In this document: piece after piece, positions 36,986-51,400 of the stretch
How positions within the stretch are numbered: the first letter of the stretch is position 1
Layout of the letters: each line of letters opens with the position of its first letter
Source of the DNA: Tomocerus qinae
Lineage: Eukaryota; Arthropoda; Collembola; Entomobryomorpha; Tomoceridae
DNA length: 64,000 nt
Assembly (NCBI GenBank): GCA_020055645.1
Contig: CM034546.1
Location: 109,647,375 to 109,711,374, forward strand
Reading direction: 5' to 3'
Translations under genes and position numbers: made by a program
The notes under the pieces: generated by a model
Told to the model about the DNA's origin: nothing
The model's database searches: none
The model's input: only the letters and a program-made list of their open reading frames with translations

Positions 36986-39900
36986 GTATATATTCATTCT
37001 CTTTTACTACATTTATAATTAAATTAACATTTATTTTCTAGAAAATACAGGTCATTACTAATGCATTCAATCTCAAAGTATAGTGCTTTTTCAAATTTTG
37101 AGTCATAATTGAGACATTTTCAAAAATGTGTATTAATAATCTCGGAATAATAATAACAGAAGAAGTATATAATAATAATAAATTGCAAATTGTGGTTGAG
37201 GATGATAATATTGGCAGAGAATATACATAAGTAGATACATTACGTGTATGATAAATATAGATGTGTGTGTAGAGGCTCGGAAGCAAGAGTCATAGAGTAG
37301 TGGAGTATAGTATTAGTAGTGTGAATGAAACAGGGGGCAATACACTGCGGAAGTATGACTAGCATTATAACGGGCTTACACACACATACGTTCGAGTTAT
37401 GTCATTATCGATCTGCCGAGTAGCTGCCACATGTATGGCCATTTCTGACTAATTATAATATAATCTGCGAGTTGTGATTTTGGTCATAATTAAGGAAGAT
37501 GCTCCCTAAGTCCCTGTCCTCCGTCCTGGGTTTGTCGTCGAAAAATCCACGTTGTAAAGCCTTGAAAAAGAGAGATATTTGGTTGAGAGTAAATGAGGTG
37601 GCAACTGTGCGGTATGTTGATGTCTGAGGTGAACGACCGGGATCCCGTTATGCTCGACTCCGTAACTATGCTGGCCTTAGCAAGGCCGACTCCCAAGCAC
37701 AGCTCTCTATAGTCATAGCTAGGCTATTCTTGCACACATACAATAGCAACTCTATTCTTATACAGACTACTCAGCTCTACTCCCTCTCCGCCTTGTCTCT
37801 CTCGCCTCGCTCCTTCTTCAAACTTGGACGAACTCTCTTCGGCCCATATAAACTTTGCTAACTTACATAGATACATACTCGTATTTTTGTATGCTTACGT
37901 CGTGCACGTACGTAGCCGACCTATACAGAATACTTAGATATAAACTTGTGCTTTAGAAACTCTTCGTAAGTGTTTTTAAGCTCATTGTTTTTACTCAGCT
38001 GTTTATTGACTTATCTTTAGATACTCCTGCTCCTACTTATTCTCTGTTACTCTAATACTGTACTTTTCAATGTCTGTGTAATACTATCTATTATGTTGTA
38101 CCTCACTACTCACTCACTACTCACTCACCCATTTATAACATGCTACACCATCATTTGCATTAAATACACATTTTATAAAACCTTTTCATTAATTCCACTT
38201 ATATAGAGTAATCCAATGCTGTTTACACTATTTACAATGACACTTACCAAGTACAAACGTAATTTGACTCCTTTGATAATGAATACTCATGTAATACCTA
38301 CTTACTTATTTTAGCACTCGTTTACGGTATTTACATTCTTTGCTAAGAATACATAAGTAGTACCATCAGAAATCTTTAGTAAGCACGTAGAATACGCATA
38401 GCAATCATTTCTCAATATGAATATGAAACGTCAAGCATTTATTTATTTTCCATTAGCATTGCACAAGATACCTACGTACGTTCTTGTCGTATTCCTACCT
38501 ACTTAAGCTATCTTTAGAATGTGCGTCAAGGAATTTAAATGTGACTTTGTATATTCATTTTCTCAATGAGGATAAGTTTTAATTGCTCCGAAAGCATTTA
38601 GTGTGGCCTGAAGGAGGTGGACAAAGCAATGCATGTGAGAATGAGCAATAGGATGTAGGTAGACAATATTTATTAAATAAATGTTAAACAAACGTCAGGA
38701 TGGATGGATTCTTCATGTTCATGTCAAATTTGAAAGAATAGTCTTTACTGTTTGTTTGCTATATCTAATAGTATTTCTTAATGCATGTAAGTATATAAGA
38801 TATAATTATATGTATATATATATGGTGGAACAAAAGGGTGTGCAATGAATAGAATGTGTTGTTGTAGTGAAACATAATCTGCCTGTGAAGAAGAAGTAAA
38901 GTGAGTACCTGTGTAAGTGTATTCGTGTTAGTACTCACTAGGAAAATATTGTACGAACAAACAAGAGAAAGAAAGAATCCCGTTAGACAGGGAATTTGGC
39001 TGCCTTGGGGCTTTAAGCTGGACCTTCACGTTTTTTGACTTTACACACAGATAGGTACACATACTACGGTAGTTATAACGGGTTCTTACTGTTAACCAAC
39101 TATTCTATAGTAGCATGCAACCTTTGAGAGTTTAAAATATCTTTCATTTGTACCTTATATGGGCATAGTTATTATATACAGTACTTGTACTATTATCTTA
39201 TTATGTCTATCTACCTTTTCAGTTCTACCCTTCAAAGTATTAATACTCCACTCATATGATAGTTACAATCTAACTACAAGTGGAGACTTAAGTTTACACT
39301 GGTCGAGACGATGAGACTGAGACAGGCTCAATCAGGCTAGGCCAATGCCAAGCTACCCTAAGGCTCATAGGAAACTCAACCACCTTCCCCTTGAAAATTC
39401 TATTGTGTCTATGCATATTCATTTATTATTAAATTCTTCTCCGTTAAATCAAATGCCACATTGCATCTCGTCACATTTGTCGTTTTTAAAAATCAACTTT
39501 TTCTCAAGCATTCACGGATACGAGATTTTTGTGGTAGGCTGTAAGGTAGGCTGTCTGATGGGTTTAGAGATGAGCCATTATTACAAAGCATGCAGTCAAG
39601 TGAGAAAAATATCCCTTCTTTGACTAGCAAACACGGATCTTGTAACGTGGATTTTGTAGTCATGTAGCGTATACACTGTAATTATTATGTACATACTATG
39701 CTCGTTTATTTAGTTGAGATGGTTGTGGTTCCCATCTTCAGCACAGAAACAATTGCATGACGATAATAATGTATGTTATAAGATGCGTTTGTCTGTCGAT
39801 AGGTGGATGTGGATCGAGAGAGAAAAATGAAATCAAGCTCAACTTGATTTTATTTGTCTCGAGCGATGACACAGTTTACCTTCTGTATAGTGACTCATTT

Positions 39901-42329
39901 AAATATGTGTGAGAGGTATGTGACAATTTCTGAATGTTGAGAAGCCTATGGATTAATTTTCAAAGATTCATGAACTGATACATTTTTGAAGAGTTCATTG
40001 CGGTCGTCTGAGAAATGTGAGAGGAGATTGTTTAGCGATGGATATGAGAGATAGCGGAGTTTGTATGAAAAGTGAGTGTAATTATAAGAGAAGGTAATAA
40101 GATAGGAGATTTGCATGGTATGTCGAGATAATGAGGTGTAGGTAGCTAATATGGGAACGAATGTGAGTGTGTGTAGTTAACTAGATAGTAATTATGTAGA
40201 ATCGGAGAGAGGATAACGTTTTGGCATTTGCACTGGGGGAAGATAGGTGAAGAGTGAGTGTTTGCGGCAAAAGGGAAAGACGAGCAGTGAAAGAGAATAG
40301 ATGAGATGAGATTGGCGCAGCTGCAGTTGAGTTTGCAAAAAGTTTTGCACCGAATAAAAATGGCAAGTGCTGAAGGAAGAGAGTTCGTGTGTCTTCCGTA
40401 TTCGGAGTGTACTTTGCCTACTGCGTTGGGAGTCAGAGTCACGAAAAGGGACACGTGAGGTGGGAAATCGATTCGCAGTCTCCTTATCCTTCCACAGCCC
40501 AGGCCTCCTCCCTATCTGGAGAACAGTTTCCCTTCTCGTTCCTCCATGTTCAGCTGCGGATTCGGTGACAACCGGAAGCCAGCCAACTACGGTTCTCGCA
40601 TTTCCAACTAGATATACTCAAATTATTGTGATAGGAGGTATATCAAAGATTAAAGAGAAGACACCGAGGCGGGAGTGTAGGCGGCATCTCACTCAAGTCC
40701 AAGTCAAGTCAACGGGCATGAGTACAAAATGCATCGTCCCTTTACTCCGAGAACATATTACAACATATAGTACACTAGAACACTACGCAGTCTTTCATTC
40801 CGTTCGTGAACTCGGAGTTTGTTGTTGTTGTTCGGTCCGACGATCGGTGGGAGGATGAAAATCATCAGATACCACTCACTCTCGCTCGCGTCGCATTCGC
40901 CGGAGCATCAGCATTTCGTGACTTTCTTCGTCACTCACAAACGTCTTACATCACTAAATCCTCACTAAATCGTCATCATCATGCTCCACACTAACACAAC
41001 TAATTCTTTCTCAGGGGAATCCTTTCAAATATCTTTATTTTGAACCGCGCAATTTACAAATATATATATCTTACCTGAATAATATCTTATATAGTAATCT
41101 TCTAACATAGATGCATCTTAATTGCATCAGTGATACATAGATCGTGACTTAATTCTTAAAAGAATAACAAGGATGTGCCATCACATTCATGAGACAGGTT
41201 CCAACCATCATCATCAGTGGTTTGGTTGACAAGGGTGAAGGGTGGGGGCTTGACCAAACCAGACCGACCAGGACACACTAAACAACAAATCTTAAGTACA
41301 ATGCCAATTTGCATAGAGTTAAGTCCAGTCTAATTCATACACCAATTTAATATTGCAAAGTTACAACCCACAGTTCATTCTGCAACTAAATATTAAATGC
41401 ACAGACAGATCCCAAACAATAAATAATATACAACTTCATTATATTATGATATTATATTATATAGATATTGGTGGTATACAAAACTCTAACTACTAATATA
41501 CAAAGTACATAGGAATATATATAGTACATTATGTTAACTACATAATAAAAGTGGTTAATAGTGGTGTGCATTAGTTAACTACAATTACAGACTCATAATA
41601 ATATATTAAATACAGCAGCAGCAGGAGTTAGTAAACTTCAGAAAACGAATGCATAGCTCAGGATGATCCTCTTGAGTAGTTATAGTACAGAGTCAAAGTT
41701 AACGAGAATTGGTTGTAGTATAATGTGAGTAATAAGTAGTAGGAACGGTGGAAAGGGCTGTGTCAGTCAGTCAGTCAGTCTCGCTGGTTGTCAATATAGT
41801 ATAGAGAGAGAGAGAGAAGAAAAGAGAGTAGAGCCAAGTCAGAGAGTTGGACTCCTCAGTCACATTCACATCAGAATCAGTTCGGCTGTGGCAGAAGAGT
41901 GTTGTTGCTGTGGCCAAAGTTGTTGATGGTGGTCTGGTCTGGTTTGGTCTGTCTTCGTCGGTCGGTCGGGGCTGCTGGTGCTCAATTCATTGCACATCAC
42001 TTCAGTTGAATTGCTGTTGCTGGCTGGCTTGGCTGGTTTCGTTTCTTCTCTATCCCATGCAGTAGTAGTAGTAGGAAAGTCAAGTCAACATCAAGTCAAG
42101 ATACATGCAGAAGAGTGGCTGGTTGTTGGTTGGTAGTAGTAGTGAGTAAGTAAGAAGGATTGAGTACGTTGTTATGTTAGTCCCTGCGGAGGCGATCCCT
42201 GCTAACTCCCCAAGTCAGACACCCAGTCCATTGTGGCTCCGTCGAAAAGTGTGTCAGTAGGAAATAAACGCTCGGCGAGTGTGGAAAAAATTAACTACTT
42301 TTCGTCTCTTCTCTTTCGAAAATCCGTTC
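36986..42329 (+). other. Non-coding stretch between the two HR3 first exons
   Basis: Intronic for the short isoform and upstream for the long one. No conserved exon is recognised. A GC-richer island at about 40370-40860 is open for 163 codons but shows no known domain. The run of CAGT repeats near 41764-41781 and the AG tract near 41805 may lie in the leader or promoter of the long isoform. Confidence 0.5.
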
Positions 42330-42353
42330 ATGGTGTTGGTGCTTCTTAATTAA
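42330..42353 (+). promoter_or_regulatory. Hr3: Upstream ORF before the long HR3 start
   Basis: ATG followed by six codons (MVLVLLN) and TAA, ending 11 bases before the HR3 ATG at 42365. An in-frame TAA for the main frame at 42347 shows that HR3 cannot start further upstream in this exon. Confidence 0.45.
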
Positions 42354-42364
42354 AATTTTTGGTC

Positions 42365-42470
42365 ATGGACATGTGGGAAAAAATTTGGGCTTCTCAGCCC
42401 TCGAAAAGTTCTATCGTTGATATACCTTCACCTTCATCGTCACCTACCCCTTCACCCGGTTCTATCAAAG
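42365..42470 (+). CDS. Hr3: HR3 coding exon 1, long isoform
   Basis: Encodes [16 protein letters not shown] to SPGSIK plus one base, with G at -3 and +4 around the ATG and a GTAAAT donor. GSIK directly before AQIEIIPCK matches insect HR3, which supports this exon over any other candidate. Confidence 0.85.
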
Positions 42471-45400
42471 GTAAATCTTTTCCATTTTCATCTTCGAATT
42501 TTAATCACTAGCTTGTAAGAAAAAATTAGTATTAGTCACAGTGCAAGAAAATCCTCAAGACTTTCGCCGCCCGGTCAAACTCAAAATAAATGTTCTCCTA
42601 CACTAAAAGCTTGTTCATCAGTGAAAATCAAAATTTTCAACAGTGTTACACAATTGAGAAGAAAAGAAAGTACACATCTTTCACTTGTCAATAAGTGATA
42701 GCGTGCGATTATCATGTCACTCCTACCATCATCTCGAAGGACTCCAGTTCAATAACTCCAAAACAATTCTCACCATTCTACTATGTTACAAAGTGAATGT
42801 TAAATTAGTGAGAAAAATTCACCAGTGATTTTCAACGTAAAATAAATGAAAGGATTGGCTCATCTTCTCAGGCTGAGATTACTCATAATAGCCCTATTTA
42901 CAAATATTACAACTACAAATAAATGTATACACACTCTGTATGCATTGTAATACCACACAGTCTCATCGTACATAACCAACCTCAACTTGTGTTTATTACG
43001 TGAACGTTTAATTTGCTGAATAACAGTGAATATTGTGAAATTCTGTGCTGATGATTAAAGGGCAGTGCTACAAATACAATCCAAATGCAAATATTAAGTG
43101 GATGGGGGAATGCTACTATTATGTGAAATCGAAAGGAGTATTGCTATATAAAATTAAAAATTGGAAACGAGTGGTTTCGTTTCGTATTGCCCCACGCAGA
43201 GGAAGGGCAATAACCCAAGAACATGATACAATACAATGCATTCACACGAACGAACTACGAGCAAAACATTCACTCTACCTACTCAACGTAGTAAACTAAC
43301 GTAGTAACCTAACTATACTCTAACCATATAAGCAGCAAGGCAAACGTAAACGAAACTCGTTAGCAGCATCATATATAAAGCTGCTTTATAGTAACTATAA
43401 ATATACTCTTATATAAGTATATAACACATAAGTACCGTTATTGCTTGTGTGAACTGTGTACATAGGTAGCTATCTACCTATATAGTAACTATTATTGTTC
43501 TATACCGTTCTCTGTTTTGTTCTGCACTATATTTTGCTGTACTTTGCACTGTACACATAACTAACCCACTATTCGATTCTCTACTCGAAAGCAAAGCAAG
43601 TTAACTCTGTTATTTACATACCTATACCTACATACATGTTGACGCTGACTCGTCTCATACATGTTCTGTGGGATGAAATCATAAGCGTTTCGTTTCTCAA
43701 CTCATATCACACTGAATTGCATTAACTGCACAATTGCAATTCCCAATCTTTCCCAATCTCCTCGCTCACTCGTCTCTCTAACAATCAGTTATTATATCAT
43801 TTTATTATTATTATCATTTTTTTAAGACAAAAAACGTTTCTCTGAAAAATCCGCGTGTTCGGCACAACATACTCTGTAGTGACCCGGAATCCCGTGAAAA
43901 TCAATACGGGACTATTGATCTCTCTTCGTGCTCCCATAATATAATGCGAAACTCAAACTACTACTTTCCCTTACACTCACAGAGTTATAAAGATATGATA
44001 TTTCGCTAGTATATAGCTATGTAGCTATTTTAGTCTATTATATGCAGCTACACCTACACCACGTATATATGCATTATAAAACTCTTATCTGTCTATGTAG
44101 ATATTTTTATATGTACTATAATCGTATAACCATGTTAGTCGAACAATGTACTAAGAAGATAAAATATTAGCATCGTAATGGATAGTGATAGCCTATAGTA
44201 GAATTATATATAGATATATATGGCTTGGCACTATATGTGTACAAAATCACAGGAGACTTTCCGGGTATTCTTCTGGATCTGGTTTACATATACCTACAAT
44301 ATTTATGTACCTATTTGCGGTGTGGAAAGTATATATAGAGTTTGTCTGTGAGAAATGGGAAATTGTACGTGAGATCTGCTGTGACTTTGAGTACTGAACA
44401 ATCAGTTAAAGGGAAGAGAGTACTTAATTAAATTACTCATGACAAGTGAGCAGATATCAGTTTGTTTTCTAGAGTCGTTACTAGAAACGTTAAGTAAGTT
44501 AACAATAAGCAAACTATTGCTACCTCTTATTTTATGGCCAGGAGCCATGTCATAATAATACATAGTTGACTAGGAAGTGAAATCAGCTTGTCTTTGGAAA
44601 GTTTGGTCTGGGGCTCTGCCCTTTTCCACTCTCTTCTCGCTTCCTCAACTCTCATTTTTATCATGCTAGTTTAGTTCCTTTGCAAAGCAAGTGCATAATC
44701 GTTTCTACTACAACGACTACTACTAGTCTCTCATATTATGTAGTATTTTTGCAGGAGGTAATAGTAATTTGTAGATTCTATCCTCAGCTAGTCATAAAAG
44801 TACACTTGGCCATTTTTCCTTTTAGCAAGTGTACAGGGCGCAAACTTCTATGTTTGGTTTGTTCACATCACGCAGCTCGGCTCACATTACATTTCATACA
44901 AACGATGTAATAGAGATAGATGGAAGACAGAGCCCTTTAAGATTCCTATCTGACTAGAGCATCTCATCCCATCCACTATGCATTCACTCACTACCCTTAC
45001 ATATATATATCGGATTTATATGGCAATAATAGATCCGACTGGACAGAACAGACCTTTGCAGATATAACTGAATGTTACTCTAGGGCCAGAGGTCCAAAGG
45101 TTATCCTTTCTTCTCTTACGCTTTCTAGCACATGCAATTTTATATGAAACATAGTTGTTATATCCTGGAATAGATAGTATTTTTTATACAGAGAGAGAGT
45201 GAGAGAAAGACTTGGTTTATAAATTGTTCTTTTCTGTCGACGATGTAGTAGATCGTATTTTTGTAGTGGAAGGAATGACTGGACTGTGCTGGAATGGACT
45301 TTGCAAATAATTGCCATCAATTCTTGCACACTATGTACGTACGTACACAGGACGGATATACTATCAGAATGTTTGTACAACTTGAGTTAGTTAGTGTAAT

Positions 45401-48400
45401 ATATAAGCTGTATAACGATGTCTTTCCCTACTACTCCACTCTTTACAATGGTTGAGGATTGTATGTACATAGTTTTTTCCGCGTCGAGTCCAACCATAAG
45501 TAGGTCGCTGTTCTCTAGCTGGTTCTGTTGTGTATGTTGGGTTGCATCACGCGATAAAAAAGTTACGCCACTCTGTAGAGTCGCTGTTGCCGTTTCCTTC
45601 GCCATTTCCCAATGAAATTCGTATGCTAAAACACTAACTTACTTTTGCATGTATGAATGTAGCATGTTTTGCTTTGCATAGCACATCATATACATACATT
45701 GTATCCTCACAGCAAATTTACGTCTTACATATACATAATCTATTACAGACGTACACATACATAATATTATGTGTGCTTTTTGTTTATATTTGTATTAGTA
45801 TCTAGCTGTACAAGTGTGTGAGCAATACGTATCCAAATCATACTATCACATTTCATCTACCATGCACAGTTCCATTCTGCCGTGTGTGTGAATTATACAT
45901 AATTATATGTGTCTATGCATGTTTAATAATATTCTACCTTTGGTAGGTACTTTCATTCCTGTGTCTCTAGTGTATAATGATATTATTATTATTTTACTAT
46001 ATAGCACATCTATAAGGTACCTTTTTCTATGTGCACTTTGGTTACAGATAGATACAGTAATCCATTGAATGGAAAAAAGACCTGTCTCACCAAGAGAATG
46101 GAAGAAAATAATCAGTAGGCTTGTTATGTTGTGTTATGCTGGTTATTATGCTGAATATTATGATCTCTCTCACCAGCGTACCTTTCAGAACATTTATTAC
46201 TTTGTTTGTGTCGACAGTCCTTAGGGTCAGTGTCCTATGCCAGGGTTACCCTGTGAAGTAATCCTATGTCTCTCTACTCTCTGTACCCTTCTGTACTTTT
46301 ACTGTCTAGTTGTTTTGGCTTGGCTTGGTTGCTTTGCCTTACCTTCACTTCTCTCCACTTGACTTTTCTTGACCTAAGAGTTCATTGGTAAACTCTTGGT
46401 AAATAATTTTATTGATGGTCACACAACAATGATTTTGCGATAGAACTATGCAGGCACAAGTACTCAGGCCAGTCTAATCTTCTGAACCCAAGTTGAAGAA
46501 AAGCAGTCCTATTACCATTATGACTATATATGTATTACTAATATTATACGTTACTGCCTCAACAATTTAGTTATGTAGGAATAGGTACTTGTCACATAGT
46601 GTACATGGTTTATAGGTAGCTCTTTCTTTTTTACTTATCTGTAAAAATTATCTTTACTCTATCTACTATCTAAGTAATATACCTAGAAATTACTGGCATG
46701 TACCTATGTTTTATAGATAATTTATGTGTAGTACCTAAATATCGTTCTAGTAATACTCTTGTAGTACTTTGGGTTGAGGTTACATGGTAGTTGAACTCGA
46801 CTCAACTCACACCAAGCTATTTGAAGTGCATTGCAGTGTGATGTGATTTAGCAATTGCATTGGAAATTGAGATAATATTAAAAGTACCTACAGATTTTAA
46901 AGTAACTGTAGATTTTGACTTGGGTTCGTCTTATTCATCCAATGAAATACAATACTACCCAATCAAACTGTCATTTTAGTAGAGTGTGTTTTGATATCTT
47001 TACTAGTACAGTAGTGGAGAGGTAATAACTATTTATTATACCCATTTTATGTGCAATAGAGTCACCTTATGTCCCAGGCTATTAACTAGAGACAATTTGA
47101 GTACAGTAGAATAATAGGCTGAAATAAATTCAGTAGGAAAGGGGATTCCCTAGAAGATTTTATGTAGAACATGTGTTGCTTATAATAGACTTATAATGGT
47201 TTGTGGGTAGCTATATAGGTTCCAACCTCAGTCAGGAGCCCAAAAACAACGTGTCTATAATCTAAAACAAACGCAAAGACTCAAATAGTTTTAGTAATCG
47301 AGTTAAATACAGTCAAGTCACACTAAGCATATATACAAAGTAAACTAATGGGAAAATAATTTATTCTATGTGCTGCAAGTAAGTAGTTTATGTTCTGCAC
47401 ATATATACGTGGATAAAGATTCAGATACATAGATGTGCAGAGCAGAGCTCTACAGAATACTGAACAGTTTAGCACATTCATGTAAAAAGCTACGTAACAG
47501 CATAACATAACTGTGAATGCGAATCGTGTGTGATATTATGATAAGTTAAATATGAGTGGGCAGTAGTGCAATGTAAATGAACATACACAGCAGAAGCACA
47601 TTACTAACATAGCCACTACACTCACGAGTGTATTATCTTATAATAATGTAGTACCTATACTATTATGATGTTCATGTTCTGTGTATACCTATGCATAAAG
47701 ATAAAATACAATGCACACTGCATTATGGATGTTTGGTTTACCTACCTAGTACTATACTTGAATTAAATAGGATTTTCTATTCAGCACATATAGACAAGAA
47801 AATGTCTGCACAGATCCCAATGTAAAATAAAATAACAAAACATTATTCTAATGTAAAAGCAGCCAGCTCAGTCACTTCGCCATAATCCGAATATTATATA
47901 TAGTCAAGGACCATATAAGGAGACTCTCTATAATGTACATCCCATCACAAGAGAATCATCATCATGATAATAATCATCACATCAGGAGGAGTATCATCTA
48001 TATGAACTACAACTACATTTACCTACATATAAATTTATACGGGTGTAGATGTATAAGTCGATGCACTCACTCGCTCTCTCTCTCTCCCTCTAAGTTACCT
48101 ATGCTTTGGTTGCATCCATTGCTTTTCTTGCAACCTCTATCAATAGAACCAACATAACGGGATTTATCCTCCATTACTTTGCTCTTTTACAACGTTTCCG
48201 TTGTCACCTGAGCTGACTCAATCTTGCCGGATTTCAATTCATTTGAATTTCTTATGTTCATCCTTAAAGCTTCAAAGAAAATACGTTTTTTCCAATACGA
48301 CTACTTACGTAATCTCTTAATAACAGAGTTCAATGCTATGTATTCTTGTAATCAGACGTTTGCAAGGTACAACTACGCAGTGTTTACACGTATGAGTAAA

Positions 48401-51400
48401 TTCACATTGGCTAGGCTAGAAGTATGACTCAATAATTTCTTACTTAAAGGTGAAAATCAACCAAGGTGTAGTGCAATGTAATGCAATAGCACATAACGCA
48501 ACATTTTCGAGTCTACGTTGTTGTATTTGTAATTCGTGTGTAATGTAATATGATGCGATGTGGTTTTGTATGATGCGACGTGATGAATGTTCTTTAGTGC
48601 AAACCCACCTTTAGCATATTTTCAATCTGTATTGTGTACATTACATTAGAATTTCCATAGCGTGTAAATTGCAAGTTGCATTACGAGGTATATTACATTA
48701 GAGCCATAGCGAGAGAATTTGGTAACTTCAGAATAATTCGCCTGTAGCGAAAGCAAGGGTACGATTACGATAGCGATGATATTCTGAAAGTGCCACAGGA
48801 GCCCGCAGCAAATACAAATAGCAGAGACAGATATTACACTTACATACGGCTTACAGATAGTAATCTTCACTATATAGTCTATCTATATAATCTTCTATAG
48901 TGAACATCGTTACGTGAATCATTTTAGCGTTAGCTACAATCAGCGGATATTTCGTAAACTTAAGTGCTATGATATTCGTATATAGAGATTGGCACTCTCC
49001 GAAATTGAAATACTGAGTACTGTAGGCCATTTATGAATTTTCATATATAAATGGATGTAATATACAGACCGCCACTACTACTCCTTCTGTGGAATAATAT
49101 TATCTGTCAGTTCTGAGAGTTCTGTGGAGATATTTCCAAAATTTAGGGATGGGTACCTTTGTTTTATATGGGTATAGTGGGGTATAGAGAAGTAAATGTG
49201 CAAGAGTTTAGGGAATTGGAGAATGGTTGTAAGTTTGAGGAGAGTGGAGTGGTTGAGGAACGGTAAGAGCCAAGTAGACACTACGCAATGAATTTACCGT
49301 TATTGAAGAGAAAAAAATAGCCCGGGGCTGTATGATGTGATGTGAGTTCTCTGATGTGTACCTCTACCTACCATACTATTCTATAGCGCACGAAATAACC
49401 TGGGGTTAACTAGCTTTATATCATATTGAATTGTATTGTAATAGACGAACCGCTTTGTTCCTCCGGATGTATATGTTCTACATTATATTATGAATACTTT
49501 TAGTATGTATCTCATCGAGTATTTATATTGTATGCACATTGTTCACATACATCACAATAGAACATTTGTTATACAATAGTATCAAATCACGATAACTATG
49601 TAATAATATAATTGAAGCAAATGCCACAGTCACCTCTTTAAGTTTACCCACCTCCCCACTATAGTGTAGTAATTCTTCTGTCGTGTTAAACAAGTTGAGG
49701 GAAGCAAGTGCCCCGTTTCAAGATACAGACCATCCTGCCGCTAAAGACTAACTATGCCAAGATAATGCATATTTAAGATTATACTTTGAGATTAAATGTC
49801 ATGACACGGTTTTACCTGCGTAATAATTGTGGAAATGACGTAATGTCGTTAGATTGATGATAATATTTTGTAGGTTGATGTTGTTGTTAGGATAAGATAA
49901 TAATTATGTCGGGAAGATTGACATGAGTTTGCGAGGGTGGTCAATTAATTGCTTTTTGTTTTGAAATTTTTAGCCCAGATCGAGATCATTCCATGTAAGG
50001 TATGCGGAGACAAGTCAAGCGGAGTTCATTATGGAGTGATAACCTGTGAAGGTTGCAAGGGCTTCTTCCGTCGTTCCCAGTCATCAGTCGTCAATTATCA
50101 ATGTCCCAGATCGAAAAATTGTGTTGTAGATCGTGTCAACCGAAATCGATGTCAATACTGCCGACTTCAGAAATGCCTTCGCCTTGGCATGTCCAGAGAT
50201 GGTAAAAATATTTCCTCCCTTCTCTCTCCATTCTTGCGGCATGAATCATGACGAATACATACATACTTAGATTTTTGAAGAAGTAAAGCTATTAAAATTC
50301 AAATTAGGGAGTAAAGAGCTATGTTTAATGTTGTAAGGCCAATTAGTAGCTGTCGACTAATATTGTCTTAGTCATATTTGCAGTATAATAGTTTGTGGAA
50401 GAAGGGGAAGGCAATTTAGTTTGCTATTAGAATTTGAGTCCGCATGGAATTTGAAATTACTTCACATCTTTCAACTCTAATGCAAACGACGAGCTTTACA
50501 TTATTACCGTAATAGTAGTATAGATATAAAGATATTGTAGTTAGTTTGTATTATTAAGATAGTGGAACTGGCCGCCGCGCCGCACAGTTAGTGGTTAGGT
50601 TAGCAGTCTTCTGTGGTTATTACTACATTACTTGGTTCTACCCAAGAAACAAGTATACATAAGATATTAGCTGAATGAGTGAGATCATAGGGTACAAGTT
50701 TTAGTGAAGCGAGTCACTACACAAATATAAAGCCATTACTATACTAGAAGAGTTTGCATTGCAGTACCAAATGCAATTCTTTTGATATATCAAAGATCCT
50801 ATATGCTGTAATGTATGTAGTACAATAGTTTTGGATAGATCATCCGTGCAGGCATTTATGTAGACTATGGGATGCCGTGTGAGTTAATGTACACAGCTCA
50901 TTGTCAGCTCAGTTGAAGATAGAGAATGTACATACGATAGGATACGGTGAAAACAGAAGCTGTAGTTAAGTTACGATAAGCCAAGTTGGGTCCAAGTAGG
51001 TCATAGAGACAGGTTCGTCCCGTTATAACGGGAATTTAACACTCCCACACCTGCACTTCAAAGTCTCTCTTGGAAAAGAACGAGTTGGCTTCTTTCGTTC
51101 TGGGATGCTCATTCCTTCCCTCAGTTTATACACATACATACAAATACATTCACTAGTAAAATACTCACTTGCATAGACTAATGGTAGATGTAAATGTAAG
51201 TGTAGCCTGTCTATCGACTTCTTCTCCGAGTGTGTACTTTGCTTTTGCTACTATAGTCCTACCTCTCACATACAGAATCATCATACTACACTTACACTTC
51301 ACCCATTGTTGGGTACTCTTCAAGATCCGAAACTCTACTCCACTCCAAACCCTTTTCCCACAAAACATTTCTAGACACTAGAGCCACTACATTTTCTGTA

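Noticed and set aside
38811-38822. TA-dinucleotide run and other microsatellites (AG near 6275, 30867, 36520, 41805; CT near 27366 and 48070)
   Set aside because: Ordinary short microsatellites; no sign of more than slippage.
39830-39850. Small perfect hairpin AAATCAAG..CTTGATTT
   Set aside because: Eight-base stems are expected by chance in AT-rich DNA of this length; it does not resemble a microRNA precursor.
40367-40858. Open frame of 163 codons as a protein-coding gene
   Set aside because: Arg/Ser-rich translation without motif; listed only as an unexplained island.
45387-45605. Minus-strand 72-codon frame beginning [13 protein letters not shown]
   Set aside because: Looks superficially protein-like but has no recognisable family, and an equally open frame exists on the opposite strand.
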